A stretch of 64,000 nucleotides of DNA from Pelistega europaea (GCF_013133775.1 NZ_JABGBO010000007.1:1-64000), one strand, 5' to 3'. Counted from the first letter of the stretch, positions 49,820 through 59,021 are shown. Notes: generated by a model not told the origin, from the sequence alone. Translations and numbers: made by a program.

Positions 49820-50418
49820 CATTACTCTTATCCACAGCAGGCGACTTATTCTGGTTAGGTCGTTATATGCAACGCACAGTTCGTTTATATCAACGTTTTT
49901 TTGGGCGTGAGGGAGTCACCGCACAGACCTATGTCAACGCGATGGGACTGGATATTCAAGATAATAAGCTAGATGATTTAGCCACACATATGCGTACACA
50001 TGAATTACCGCAATACTTTGAGCGAGTAAACGATAATGTGCAAACAGTGCGTGGAGTAATTGATCAGGATGCTTATGATTTATTCAATACAGTTAATCGA
50101 TTACGTCAAGCAGGCAGTCAACGAGCAGCATGCTTTCAGCTACAAGCATGCCATATGGCCATGCAAGCTCAGGAGCCGATGGTAAGTCTTTTTTGGCAAC
50201 TTGGAGATGCGGTTGAGACCTTGGATGAGCATATTCGTTTTGGTGATAGCAATCCAGGACATTTCCGGCAACTTGCACTCGTCGCCACAGGACTACCCAA
50301 CAACACAGCATGGGACGAACTCAAACAACCAGCACAAGCCATGGTATTTAACATGGACGTACAAGAATTTCGTCGCTGGTTAGACCGTGTCAACGAACTC
50401 TTTGAGGATGGCGTATGA
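49816..50418 (+). CDS. Alpha-E domain protein, short form
   Basis: 200 residues. The start (LLLSTAGDLFWLGRYMQRTVRLYQRFFG) is the usual Alpha-E/DUF403 opening. The family is normally about 300 residues, so this is a shortened version that appears to lack part of the middle or end. The helical protein accompanies the permuted ATP-grasp in many bacteria and its chemistry is unknown. It overlaps both neighbours by 4 nt (ATGA). No stop or frameshift is seen, so the short form may be natural. Confidence 0.82.
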   Translation: MTLLLSTAGDLFWLGRYMQRTVRLYQRFFGREGVTAQTYVNAMGLDIQDNKLDDLATHMRTHELPQYFERVNDNVQTVRGVIDQDAYDLFNTVNRLRQAGSQRAACFQLQACHMAMQAQEPMVSLFWQLGDAVETLDEHIRFGDSNPGHFRQLALVATGLPNNTAWDELKQPAQAMVFNMDVQEFRRWLDRVNELFEDGV

Positions 50419-51200
50419 AGATAACGATTCACCACGAAACACGTTATAGTTATGACACCCCAGCCAAACGTAGCATTCAACTACTACGAGTTACTCCACA
50501 AACGTTTGCTGGGCAAAAAGTCTTATCTTGGTGCCTGACTGTTCCTCACCTTGGTAGTGAATTTTTTGACGGTTATGGTAATTTTTGCACGCTTATGAGT
50601 ATTCACGAACCGCATGATAGCTTGATTATTCAAGCTGATGGAGAGGTTGAAATTGATGAAAGCCGTGAATATATTGAAGACAATCGCACCCCCGCTGCTT
50701 TGTTTTTACGTGATACTCCATTAACTCGTTGCACTGGACAGATTCGTGCTTTAGCAGAAACTCATTTGGCACAAGGTATTACACGCGAAGCATTAGAAAA
50801 TTACAGTGCGGATATTCTTGCCCGCATGCCTTATACCCCTGGCAGTACCACTGTCAGCACATCGGCTGCTGATGCTTTTATCCTAGGCAAAGGAGTTTGC
50901 CAAGACCATACTCATGTTTTTCTAGCAGGGGCTAGAGCATTTGGAGTACCCACCCGTTATGTGTCAGGTTATCTGTACACCGATTCAACTCATCACCTTG
51001 CTAGTCATGCCTGGGCCGAAGCCTATTTGGATGGTAAATGGTATGTTTTTGATGTGAGCAATCAAATATTTACTCCCTCTCTTCATGTACAAATTGCAGT
51101 AGGATTAGATTATAATGATGCTGCTCCTGTACGTGGGGTTCGTGTTGGCGGGGGACCCGAACGAATGGATTATCATGTGCAGGTACAGTCGGATCAATAA
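50415..51200 (+). CDS. Transglutaminase-like cysteine protease
   Basis: 261 residues. The N-terminal domain (ITIHHETRYSYDTPAKRSIQLLRVTPQ) is the bacterial transglutaminase N-terminal type. The catalytic triad is visible: Cys162 in GKGVCQDHTH, His198 in ASHAWAEAYL and Asp213 in VFDVSNQ. There is no signal peptide, so it is cytosolic. In this operon type it may cleave or move an amide-linked tag. It is coupled to the alpha-E gene and 19 nt before the Anbu gene. Confidence 0.9.
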   Translation: MKITIHHETRYSYDTPAKRSIQLLRVTPQTFAGQKVLSWCLTVPHLGSEFFDGYGNFCTLMSIHEPHDSLIIQADGEVEIDESREYIEDNRTPAALFLRDTPLTRCTGQIRALAETHLAQGITREALENYSADILARMPYTPGSTTVSTSAADAFILGKGVCQDHTHVFLAGARAFGVPTRYVSGYLYTDSTHHLASHAWAEAYLDGKWYVFDVSNQIFTPSLHVQIAVGLDYNDAAPVRGVRVGGGPERMDYHVQVQSDQ

Positions 51201-51219
51201 CTACCTCAAAGGATAATCC

Positions 51220-51963
51220 ATGACGTACTGCGTCGGTGTACTTCTTAAAGACGGTATGGTACTTGCAAGTGATACACGTACCAATGCTGGGCTTGACCAT
51301 ATTTCTGTATTCAAAAAAATGTATACTTTTGGCGTTGAAGGTGAGCGTGTCATTATTCTGATGACAGCAGGTAATCTCGCCACCTCACAAGCCGTTGTAA
51401 ACCGACTAAGACGCGATATTCGACACGATGAGGGCATGCACCTTCTTAACATCCCTTCACTGTCTGAAGCAGCAGACATGATAGGTAACTATGCTACCGA
51501 AATTGCTAAACAGACTCGTCACAAATCGGGTATGTCACAAGATAGCAATGGCTTTGGCAGTACATTCTTACTCGCAGGTCAAATCAAAGGGCATGGTCCT
51601 CGCCTTTACATGATTTATAACGAAGGCAACAGCATCTATGCTACTCGTGATACCCCTTTTTTCCAGATTGGTGAAAGCAAATACGGTAAACCTATTCTAG
51701 ACCGTGCTATTCATTATGAAAGTGATATTAATGATGCTGTACGTGCAGTGTTGGTGTCTTTTGACTCAACAGTACGCTCTAACTTATCTGTAGGTTTTCC
51801 TATGGACTTGATGGTTTATCACAATGACAGTTTAAAAATACCCAAGGGCAAACGCCTCACAGAAAACGATCCCTATTTTCATAATATTCGCTCCCAATGG
51901 TCACAAGGTTTGTTGGATATTTTGCGTCGTTTTGATACACCACCAGCGGATTATTTGGAGTAG
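51220..51963 (+). CDS. Anbu, proteasome-related peptidase
   Basis: 247 residues. After Met removal the first residue would be Thr (MTYCVGVLLKDGMVLASDTRTNAG), the catalytic nucleophile of the Ntn-hydrolase proteasome family, with Asp at position 18 and Lys at 32/33 (FKKMY). This is the Anbu (ancestral beta-subunit) family related to HslV. Its operon with permuted ATP-grasp, alpha-E and transglutaminase is a known but poorly understood arrangement. The substrate and tag are unknown. A strong terminator follows at 51998. Confidence 0.92.
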   Translation: MTYCVGVLLKDGMVLASDTRTNAGLDHISVFKKMYTFGVEGERVIILMTAGNLATSQAVVNRLRRDIRHDEGMHLLNIPSLSEAADMIGNYATEIAKQTRHKSGMSQDSNGFGSTFLLAGQIKGHGPRLYMIYNEGNSIYATRDTPFFQIGESKYGKPILDRAIHYESDINDAVRAVLVSFDSTVRSNLSVGFPMDLMVYHNDSLKIPKGKRLTENDPYFHNIRSQWSQGLLDILRRFDTPPADYLE

Positions 51964-51997
51964 CACTGCTCCATCTTCATTAAAAAACCTCTATAAC

Positions 51998-52027
51998 AAA
52001 GGCTATGTACACAACATAGCCTTTTGC
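51998..52027 (+). terminator. Terminator of the Anbu operon
   Basis: AAAGGCTATGT, 5-nt loop, ACATAGCCTTT, then T-rich TGC. A perfect 11-bp stem starts 35 nt after the Anbu stop. Confidence 0.85.
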
Positions 52028-52070
52028 TTATTTTGGCGCTGGCAAATCTAACCGTGCCACCCATTTAATG

Positions 52071-52171
52071 GACTCAGCCGCAGTACTTGCTAAATACATA
52101 TTAATCTGATTCAGTTACAGTGCTTGCCAAATAGGTATTAATCTGACTCAGCTACAGTGCCAATCAAACAG
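52071..52171. repeat. 37-bp tandem repeat, ~2.7 copies, before the tal stop
   Basis: Units start at 52071, 52108 and 52145 with GA(C/T)TCAG; units 1 and 2 share CAG..AC.GTGCTTGCnAAATA and ATTAATCTGA. The last unit is cut short at the tal 3' end. No coding frame is obvious. Confidence 0.75.
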
Positions 52172-52172
52172 T

Positions 52173-53174
52173 CTACAGAACAAAGGAGTTCTTTAACAAC
52201 TCTGCTAATTGGTCACGTGCCACAATAAATCCATCAATACCGACTTGGAGCAGTTGTGAAGCCATTAAGTCAGCATCTAATGCTTGATAAAAAGCTGCCT
52301 CGTTCAACACAGGCAAATCCACTGATGGAGCAGACTGTGCCAACGCTTCCGATAAGCAAGGAGTGACCTCAAGATTGAGTTGCTGCAGTTGTTGTAAAAG
52401 TTGCGGAGATATGGTTAATAAATCACATCCTGCTAATGCTAGTACTTGGTCTGTAGAACGAAAGCTAGCCCCCATTACCTGCGTACGAATACCTTGTTGT
52501 TTGTAGTAAGTGTAAATCTTGCGCACAGATAATACCCCAGGGTCTTGCTCTATCGGATAGCTATCCTTATTCTCAGCTTTCTTATACCAATCTAGGATAC
52601 GACCTACAAAAGGAGAAATAAGTGTCACACCTGCTTGAGCGCAAGCCTGTGCCTGATGCATACCAAATAATAAAGTTAAATTGCAGTGGATACCCTCTTT
52701 TTCCAACATTCTTGCAGCTTCAATTCCTTGCCAGGTAGAAGCAATCTTAATCAGTATGCGTTCCCGTGAAATACCAAATTGCTGATACAACGCCATTAAT
52801 TCATGGGCCTTTTGTACCGTTGCTGCGGTATTAAAGGATAAACGAGCATCAACTTCTGTAGAAACACGACCTTCAATGTACTTAAGAATTTCAACTCCCA
52901 ACTTCACTGTTAAAATATCTATCGTACGCTCAATAAGTGCTTCTGCCGGTGTTAAATCAGCTAATGATGCAGGACACAGTCCCTCGCTAAACTCTTGCTG
53001 TGCCTGTTGATATGCTTGATTAATCAAAGCCTTATTGCTTTCTTGTTTTGCTGCGGCGGTAATAAGAGATGGGTTTGTGGTTGCATCCAATGGTCGAAAA
53101 CGCTCTACAGCATCTAAATCGCTACTGTCAACCACAATGGTAGTGTACTTTTTTAATTGTGTTAATGTATTCAT
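52173..53174 (-). CDS. tal: Transaldolase
   Basis: 333 residues, class TalAB length. TTIVVDSSDLDAVERFRPLDATTNPSLITAAAKQ with active-site Asp (VVDSSD), IEGRVSTEVDARLSF, and the Schiff-base Lys in RILIKIASTWQGIEAAR are present. GMHQAQACAQAGVTLISPFVGRILDWY follows. It moves a dihydroxyacetone unit in the pentose phosphate pathway. Confidence 0.97.
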   Translation of the reverse strand: MNTLTQLKKYTTIVVDSSDLDAVERFRPLDATTNPSLITAAAKQESNKALINQAYQQAQQEFSEGLCPASLADLTPAEALIERTIDILTVKLGVEILKYIEGRVSTEVDARLSFNTAATVQKAHELMALYQQFGISRERILIKIASTWQGIEAARMLEKEGIHCNLTLLFGMHQAQACAQAGVTLISPFVGRILDWYKKAENKDSYPIEQDPGVLSVRKIYTYYKQQGIRTQVMGASFRSTDQVLALAGCDLLTISPQLLQQLQQLNLEVTPCLSEALAQSAPSVDLPVLNEAAFYQALDADLMASQLLQVGIDGFIVARDQLAELLKNSFVL

Positions 53175-53247
53175 AGTCTTTTATTTTCAAAATCAATCGT
53201 TACTCTTTAACAACTAATATCTGTCTGCTTCCTGTCATTTGACGAGG

Positions 53248-53424
53248 TAGCATTGCTTATTATTTGATTAAGTAGTGCTGCCTTCATGCCCTACAGCAAT
53301 TATAATATCATTACCCTGTAGCAATAAATGAGTACTCGGCACACATAGCAACTGATAAATGCCAGACACATGTAGCAACAGGTGAATGCAGCATATCTAG
53401 TAATGAGTGAGTGCTCAATATATT
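53248..53424. repeat. Degenerate ~27-bp tandem repeats upstream of tal
   Basis: Clear units start at 53292, 53319, 53346, 53373 and 53398 with TA(C/G)(A/T)GCAA-like heads and AATGC/GAGTGC tails. Weaker copies start at 53248 and 53273. Spacing is 27, 27, 27 and 25 bases. The array fills the divergent gap between tal and the next gene, apart from ~80 bases next to the latter. Confidence 0.65.
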
Positions 53425-53505
53425 AAGCTCCACTATATCATCTCAAAATCCAATGACACTCCTACATCCACCACGCCTCTATAATAGCCTAACTCAATGA
53501 CAAAC

Positions 53506-55974
53506 TCATTTAAATGACATCCAAACGCGACGCATCATTGGGTCTTCTGGATCCATGTCATTAATTAATCCCAGTCCTGTCATTAAACCTAGCATCGGCT
53601 TATTATTTGCCAACACTACACCCTCAATATACTCTAACCCTTGGTCTTTAGCCTCTTCTAAGAGTTTTGACATCAGTTTGCGTCCTAAACCATGCCCTTG
53701 CCAATTATCGGCAATCACTAAAGCATACTCAGCACCTACTCCATCAGCATTACGTAGATAATGGGCTAAACCAATAATAATTTCTTTGGGAAGACCCCGA
53801 TTTTCTGGGTTTGGAATGGTCGTGGTTGCCACAAGCGCCAACTCTTTATGGTAATCCACATAAGTATAACGAGTCAGCATCTTGGGGCTAAGTTCTTTCA
53901 TCATAGAAACAAAGCGCATGTAACGTGACTCATCAGACAACTCACGAATAAAGTCTTGCATCTGATCTGCATCTTCTGGACGGATGGGTCGCAATGTCCA
54001 CTCACGACCATCTTTAAAGGTATGATGCTCAATAAGATGGTCTGGATAGGGATAAATCGCCATATGTGTATACCCAGTCTCCTCTGGCATATCAGGCATA
54101 AATTGCTCAGTCAATTTAATACGAATATCATGTACATTTAAGTCACGATAGCCAATAATAATTGGGTTAATCTCCAGCTCCTCAATACCAGGAAAATCAG
54201 TGACTAACTCTGACACCACCTCAAGTAATTTTTGCAACTTCTTGAAAATCGGAGGCTCTACATAAACTTGTAATTCTTGTTGATAAAGACGACTACGTTC
54301 TATAAGCTGTGCAGCAAGGTAAGCATTCAGCGGTGGCAAATCTAACCCTCTGTCATTTTCAGGGATTTTAACCTCATGCCCACCTTCGCCAAAATAAATC
54401 CATGGACCAAATACTGGATCACGTTTTACCAAGATTTTCAATGCTGGAATATCATCTTCCACTGAATATTGTTCATCTTCTTGATGTTCTCCCCACTGAA
54501 TGTCAGCATGATAAAACTTCAATAATTGATGTCCCTCTTCTGATGTGAGCTGACGACGTTGCTGAGTACGTACCCCATTAATTAAATCAATACCAGCCTG
54601 TCTATCTGGTGTTGCCATATCCAATAATGGAATGCGAATTTGTTGTAAAAGCTGTTGGTTATAGTGGTATGAAATAAGGGCATGCATACCGGACAAAGCA
54701 GTCTCTGGCGTACGAAAAGCAGGAGAGCCAGATTGGTCTATCACTTTACGCAGGGGTTTCATCGAATACTCACCCAACAAGGTGTTTAATACAGGCTTAG
54801 TCATCTTAGGGGTAAAAGCCGCTAACTGCTCCACTACATCACTCATATCTGTTGCATCATCTGGGGCAAGAATAGGCATAATAGCGTCTACATTTGCATC
54901 CTCTTGAAGAGCCTTGATGCAGTCAATCAATTTATTTCCTGTCACGGACTCATAAGTGATAATGGGGTTCTCCACTAGACTAGAAGTTCCAAGAATCTCT
55001 GTCAATTTTGTCATTGTTGATGGCGAGAAATCTGCCTTTTTCATAATCTGGCTACTAGATAACATCTCATCCATCATTAATTGTGCTTGGGCACGACCAT
55101 TGGCAATTACCGCCACACGCCCCCCTTTGGGACGGCGCTTATGCGACAATGCTTTTAGTGTAGAGAATAAATCTACAAAATAAGAGACTCGCACAGCTCC
55201 AGAACGACGTAATGCCGCATCAAATACCTGATCACTTCCCATGAGTTTGTCATCCGTACGCCCAGCACGTAATACCACCACAGGTTTTACACTAGCCGCC
55301 ATACGAATGGCACTGATCAACTCTCGACCACTACTAAATTTATCTAAATACAAGGCAATACTATCGGTACGAGGGTCGCCGGCAAGATACTCAATAATTT
55401 CAGGCATATCGACGTCTTGTGTTTCCCCCAACGACACCACTGTAGACAGCCCCACATTGGTGTCTAATGCCCAATCCAGCACCGACATGACCAGCATGCG
55501 TGATTGAGATACAACGGCAACCTTACCTGCTTTAGCCAATGGTGATCGGCTCAAGTTTAGATTGAGATGAGGTCGCTGAACACCAAAACTGCGCGACCCC
55601 AACATCATGACTTTATGGTCAGATGTCCATTGTTGAAGTAATGCTTTAGTCTCTTTAGGAGCCACATCTACTGTATTGGGTGCTAGCATCAACAAAGCCT
55701 TGGGAGGAGAGAATTCCAAATAGTTCAATACCTGAGGCAATAGCGACGGAGTGACACAAATGAGAGCGAGTTCCTTTGCTTCTGAAAGAGGCATCTCATC
55801 AGCCACTTGTTCAAACGTCTGCCCCGCCTGAATGTGCAATATCGTTGTTCGCTTACCTAATGCAGGAGGAACTTCTTGTAAGATAGGCAAATCCTTGTCA
55901 GTAATGACAATCAAAGACTTAGGGTCAAAAAAGGAAGCTAAACGATGTCTTAACATTAGCGCACTCTCTGTCAA
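53506..55974 (-). CDS. ADP-forming acyl-CoA synthetase-like/GNAT fusion (Pat-like acetyltransferase)
   Basis: 822 residues. Residues ~1-460 have the CoA-binding and succinyl-CoA-ligase-like domains (SRSPLAKAGKVAVVSQSRMLVMSVLDWALDTNVGLSTVVSLG). Residues ~480-650 form an ATP-grasp-like part. The final ~170 residues are a GNAT domain with ALVIADNWQGHGLGRKLMSKLLEEA. The layout matches the PatZ/YfiQ type that acetylates lysines of metabolic enzymes such as acetyl-CoA synthetase. Whether the ligase part is active is not certain. Confidence 0.88.
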   Translation of the reverse strand: MTESALMLRHRLASFFDPKSLIVITDKDLPILQEVPPALGKRTTILHIQAGQTFEQVADEMPLSEAKELALICVTPSLLPQVLNYLEFSPPKALLMLAPNTVDVAPKETKALLQQWTSDHKVMMLGSRSFGVQRPHLNLNLSRSPLAKAGKVAVVSQSRMLVMSVLDWALDTNVGLSTVVSLGETQDVDMPEIIEYLAGDPRTDSIALYLDKFSSGRELISAIRMAASVKPVVVLRAGRTDDKLMGSDQVFDAALRRSGAVRVSYFVDLFSTLKALSHKRRPKGGRVAVIANGRAQAQLMMDEMLSSSQIMKKADFSPSTMTKLTEILGTSSLVENPIITYESVTGNKLIDCIKALQEDANVDAIMPILAPDDATDMSDVVEQLAAFTPKMTKPVLNTLLGEYSMKPLRKVIDQSGSPAFRTPETALSGMHALISYHYNQQLLQQIRIPLLDMATPDRQAGIDLINGVRTQQRRQLTSEEGHQLLKFYHADIQWGEHQEDEQYSVEDDIPALKILVKRDPVFGPWIYFGEGGHEVKIPENDRGLDLPPLNAYLAAQLIERSRLYQQELQVYVEPPIFKKLQKLLEVVSELVTDFPGIEELEINPIIIGYRDLNVHDIRIKLTEQFMPDMPEETGYTHMAIYPYPDHLIEHHTFKDGREWTLRPIRPEDADQMQDFIRELSDESRYMRFVSMMKELSPKMLTRYTYVDYHKELALVATTTIPNPENRGLPKEIIIGLAHYLRNADGVGAEYALVIADNWQGHGLGRKLMSKLLEEAKDQGLEYIEGVVLANNKPMLGLMTGLGLINDMDPEDPMMRRVWMSFK

Positions 55975-56060
55975 GTTGAGTTAAAATATACTGGTTTAGG
56001 CTATATTGTAAACGAGCTATAGCCGATTATCTTTTTGATTTATTTATTCTTTTTAAATTT

Positions 56061-57458
56061 ATGTCTACCATTCGCACTCGATTTGCACCATCTCCTACTG
56101 GTTATCTACACCTAGGTGGTGCACGTACCGCATTATTTTCTTGGGCTTTTGCCCGTCACAACAACGGTGTTTTTGTTTTACGTATTGAGGACACTGATTT
56201 AGAACGCTCTACTCCACAAGCTGTACAAGCGATTTTAGACGGCATGAAGTGGCTAGGCTTAGACCATGACGAAGGTCCTTTTTATCAAACCAAACGCTTT
56301 GACCGCTATAAAGAAGTCATCGCTCAAATGCTTAAAGATGGTACCGCTTACTATTGTTATAGCACACCAGAAGAAGTAGAGAAAATGAGGGAAGACGCTA
56401 AGGCTAAAGGTCTCAAACCCAAATATGATGGTACTTGGCGTCCTGAGCCAGGTAAAGTACTGCCCCCCATTCCCGAAGGACGCAAACCTGTAGTACGTTT
56501 TAAAAACCCTACAGAGGGTTCTGTATCTTGGAATGATATGCTCAAAGGTCCAATCAGCATTGACAACAAGGAATTAGATGACCTCATTATTGCACGTCAA
56601 GATGGTTCTCCCACTTACAATTTCTGCGTGGTTATTGACGATTGGGATATGCAAATTACACATGTCATTCGTGGTGATGACCATGTGAATAATACCCCTC
56701 GCCAAATTAATATTCTTAAAGCACTTAATGCTCCCATTCCTGTATATGGACATTTGCCAATGATTCTTGGTCCTGATGGACAAAAGCTCTCTAAACGTCA
56801 CGGTGCTGTGAGTGTAATGCAATATGATACTGATGGTTATCTTTCCGATGCCATGATTAACTATCTTGCTCGTCTAGGTTGGAGTCATGGAGATGATGAG
56901 ATTTTCTCTCGTGAACAAATCATCGAATGGTTTGATGGCAACCATCTTTCGCGTTCTGCTGCACAGTGGGATCCCAAAAAACTTAATTGGGTGAATGCAC
57001 ACTATATCAAACAACTTAGTGATGAGGCCTTGGTTGCACATGTTGCCCCTCGTATCCAAGCATTAGGGGGAACTACCGAAAATGTTGATTTAGTGGCAGT
57101 GCTATCTCTCTTTAAAGAGAGAGCAGAAACATTGGAACAACTTGCTCAAGAAGCTATGTTATTCTGCGCACCGTTCAAGGCAGCGGATGAAGCGTTACTT
57201 CAACAGTTTATTACTGATGATGCCAAAACTATTGTTGCTGACTTTATGCAAGCAGCAGAACAACTTCCAGAATGGTCTAGTGAAGCATTGTCTGTTGTTA
57301 TTAAAGAGACCTTGTCTAAGCATGGTGTTAAGATGCCAGCATTAGGCATCCCTCTGCGCTTACTCGCCACTGGTCATAAGCAAACACCTGCTATTGATCA
57401 TGTGCTTGCGATTTTGGGTAAAGACACTGTGCTTAACCGCTTAAAGGCTGCATTGTAA
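56061..57458 (+). CDS. gltX: Glutamyl-tRNA synthetase
   Basis: 465 residues. The HIGH-like motif is [25 protein letters not shown] and the KMSKS-like motif [31 protein letters not shown] is also typical. It charges tRNA(Glu). The start lies 86 nt from the divergent Pat-like gene. A terminator follows at 57558. Confidence 0.98.
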   Translation: MSTIRTRFAPSPTGYLHLGGARTALFSWAFARHNNGVFVLRIEDTDLERSTPQAVQAILDGMKWLGLDHDEGPFYQTKRFDRYKEVIAQMLKDGTAYYCYSTPEEVEKMREDAKAKGLKPKYDGTWRPEPGKVLPPIPEGRKPVVRFKNPTEGSVSWNDMLKGPISIDNKELDDLIIARQDGSPTYNFCVVIDDWDMQITHVIRGDDHVNNTPRQINILKALNAPIPVYGHLPMILGPDGQKLSKRHGAVSVMQYDTDGYLSDAMINYLARLGWSHGDDEIFSREQIIEWFDGNHLSRSAAQWDPKKLNWVNAHYIKQLSDEALVAHVAPRIQALGGTTENVDLVAVLSLFKERAETLEQLAQEAMLFCAPFKAADEALLQQFITDDAKTIVADFMQAAEQLPEWSSEALSVVIKETLSKHGVKMPALGIPLRLLATGHKQTPAIDHVLAILGKDTVLNRLKAAL

Positions 57459-57557
57459 TCAACCAAGTCATCAAAAGGAAAGTTCATCCATACTGTTCAT
57501 AGCAGGCGTTCTTTCCTCACTATTATTTTCTGCGAGTTGATTTTGCAATAATACAAT

Positions 57558-57593
57558 AAGCTAACGTTTTCTTTTAAACGTTAGCTTTTTTTT
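57558..57593 (+). terminator. Terminator after gltX
   Basis: AAGCTAACGTTT, 6-nt loop, AAACGTTAGCTT, then a run of T. A perfect 12-bp stem, 100 nt after the gltX stop. Confidence 0.9.
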
Positions 57594-57904
57594 CGATACA
57601 AAAAAGCAACTTGAATGAATTTTTCCATTCAATCTTAATGAGATATTTTTTCAAAAGAATTAAACTTTTTTGCTATAAGAATCATGTTTTGTTGGTTTTA
57701 TGCTTATTTTTGCAAGTAAGTGATTGAACAACAAAGAAAATTAGTGATTTTCATGTGAGTTTGTTGTAATCTTCTACTTAAGCGTAAGTGTATAGATTTA
57801 TCACTTACCGGCAGTTTGATTTGAAGTATTTCTCACGCTCACCTTGTGGGGAATAAATCAAATACAGAAATTGAAAATTGGGACCCTATCTCAGGAGATT
57901 GATT
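57594..57904. other. Long leader region of the histone H1-like gene
   Basis: About 310 AT-rich bases between the gltX terminator and the H1-like start. A hairpin GTAAGTG/CACTTAC lies at 57784-57808. No ORF of note is seen. It likely contains the promoter, and a long untranslated leader is possible. No known riboswitch is recognised. Confidence 0.45.
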
Positions 57905-58801
57905 ATGGCGACAGCCTCTAAAAAAAATTCTTCTAAAAAAACAGAAGAAGTAAAAGCTGAAACTACGACAAAGAAAACTACTGCTAAGAAAGCAGCTGCT
58001 AAGGCTACTTCAACCAAAGCCTCTACTAAAACGGCAGCAAAAAAAGCGACTGCTGCTAAAACAACAGCTACGGCTAAAAAAGCAACAACAGCTAAAACAA
58101 CTGCTACAGCTAAAAAGGCAACTGCTGCTAAAACAACTACAGCTAAAAAAGCAACTGCTGCTAAAACAACTACAGCTAAAAAAGCAACTGCTGCTAAAAC
58201 AACTGCTACTGCTAAAAAAGCAACCGCTGCTAAAACAACTGCTACTGCTAAAAAAGCAACTGCTGCCAAAACAACTGCTACTGCTAAAAAAGCAACTGCT
58301 GCTAAAACAACTGCCACTAAAAAAGCAACTGCTGCTAAAACAACTGCCACTAAAAAAGCAACTGCTGCTAAAACAACTGCCACTAAAAAAACAACTGCAG
58401 CTAAAACAACTGCTGCTAAAAAGACAACCGCTGCTAAAACAACAGCTGCTGCTAAAAAAACAACTGCTACTAAAAAAACAACTGCAGCTAAAACAACTGC
58501 AGCTGCTAAAAAGACAACCGCTGCTAAAACAACAGCTGCTGCTAAAAAGACAACTGCTGCTAAAACAACAGCTGCTGCTAAAAAGACAACCGCTGCTAAA
58601 ACAACTGCTGCTAAAACAACTGCTGCTAAAAAGACAACCGCTGCTAAAACAACTGCTGCTAAGGCCAAAACAGCCCCTGCAGCTAAAGCAGCAGAAACCC
58701 CTGTTCAAGAGTCTGCTACTCCAGCAACTACCCCAGCTGTAGAGGAGGTAAAGCCAGCAAAAAAGTCAGCAAAAAAGTCGAAGTCAGCCAAGAAGAAGTA
58801 A
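57905..58801 (+). CDS. Histone H1-like protein, zero-frame product
   Basis: The conventional reading of the same gene. The N-terminal ~20 residues (ATASKKNSSKKTEEVKAE) precede about 22 short repeats of the type ATAKKATAAKTT. Residues 262-298 are less regular (AAETPVQESATPATTPAVEE) and the protein ends KKSKSAKKK. Repeat copy number is likely to vary between strains because the DNA repeats are nearly identical. It is a positively charged, disordered protein expected to compact DNA. Confidence 0.7.
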   Translation: MATASKKNSSKKTEEVKAETTTKKTTAKKAAAKATSTKASTKTAAKKATAAKTTATAKKATTAKTTATAKKATAAKTTTAKKATAAKTTTAKKATAAKTTATAKKATAAKTTATAKKATAAKTTATAKKATAAKTTATKKATAAKTTATKKATAAKTTATKKTTAAKTTAAKKTTAAKTTAAAKKTTATKKTTAAKTTAAAKKTTAAKTTAAAKKTTAAKTTAAAKKTTAAKTTAAKTTAAKKTTAAKTTAAKAKTAPAAKAAETPVQESATPATTPAVEEVKPAKKSAKKSKSAKKK

Positions 58802-58908
58802 GTACTACTCCAGCTAAGGCTGTACCGACTGTTACCAAGGCAAGTGCTCGCAAGAAAGTGGACACACCAAATCCTTGGCCATTCCCAACTGGCTCACACC
58901 GACCTTAA
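57905..58908 (+). CDS. Histone H1-like Ala/Lys-rich protein, product of predicted -1 frameshift
   Basis: The ATG at 57905 follows CAGGAG by 7 nt. The 0-frame gives 298 residues of repeated AAKTT(A)AKK units to a TAA at 58799-58801. This is the nucleoid-associated H1-like family of Bordetella and relatives, which binds DNA through lysines. At 58759-58765 lies A AAA AAG in the 0-frame, preceded by AGGAGG ending 10 nt upstream; a second A AAA AAG lies at 58771-58777. Shifting -1 at the first gives 334 residues with a tail KKVEVSQEEVSTTPAKAV and an end NPWPFPTGSHRP, stop 58906-58908. I recall a similar WPFPTG tail in related H1-like proteins. It could be programmed frameshifting, a mutation or an A-run error. 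Confidence 0.75.
58743..58777 (+). promoter_or_regulatory. Candidate -1 ribosomal frameshift signal
   Basis: AGGAGG (58743-58748), a 10-nt spacer, then A AAA AAG (58759-58765), and a second copy (58771-58777). Downstream, AGTCG (58776-58780) and CAGCC (58785-58789) can pair with CGACT (58826-58830) and GGCTG (58818-58822), a weak nested stem. The layout is that of the E. coli dnaX signal. Confidence 0.6.
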
Positions 58909-58925
58909 TTGGTAGCATCTGTATG

Positions 58926-58957
58926 AAACCACCTTAACCTGCTTAAGGTGGTTTTTT
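58926..58957 (+). terminator. Terminator after the H1-like gene
   Basis: AAACCACCTTAA, loop CCTGC, TTAAGGTGGTTT, then more T. It begins 18 nt after the -1 frame stop and 125 nt after the 0-frame stop, which suits the longer product. Confidence 0.9.
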
Positions 58958-59021
58958 ATTGAAAGAAAATCACGTACAATGAGAGACTTATTCATCATTG
59001 ATTTGTTGACTTAACACAGAT

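Noticed and set aside
52021-53424. Possible CRISPR array near tal
   Set aside because: The repeats are direct tandem units without regular unique spacers, are too degenerate, and no cas genes are nearby.
57886-58708. Two long minus-strand frames opposite the H1-like gene (Ala/Val- and Ser/Cys/Phe-rich)
   Set aside because: They are mirror products of the short DNA repeat, have no family features, and overlap a well-supported gene.
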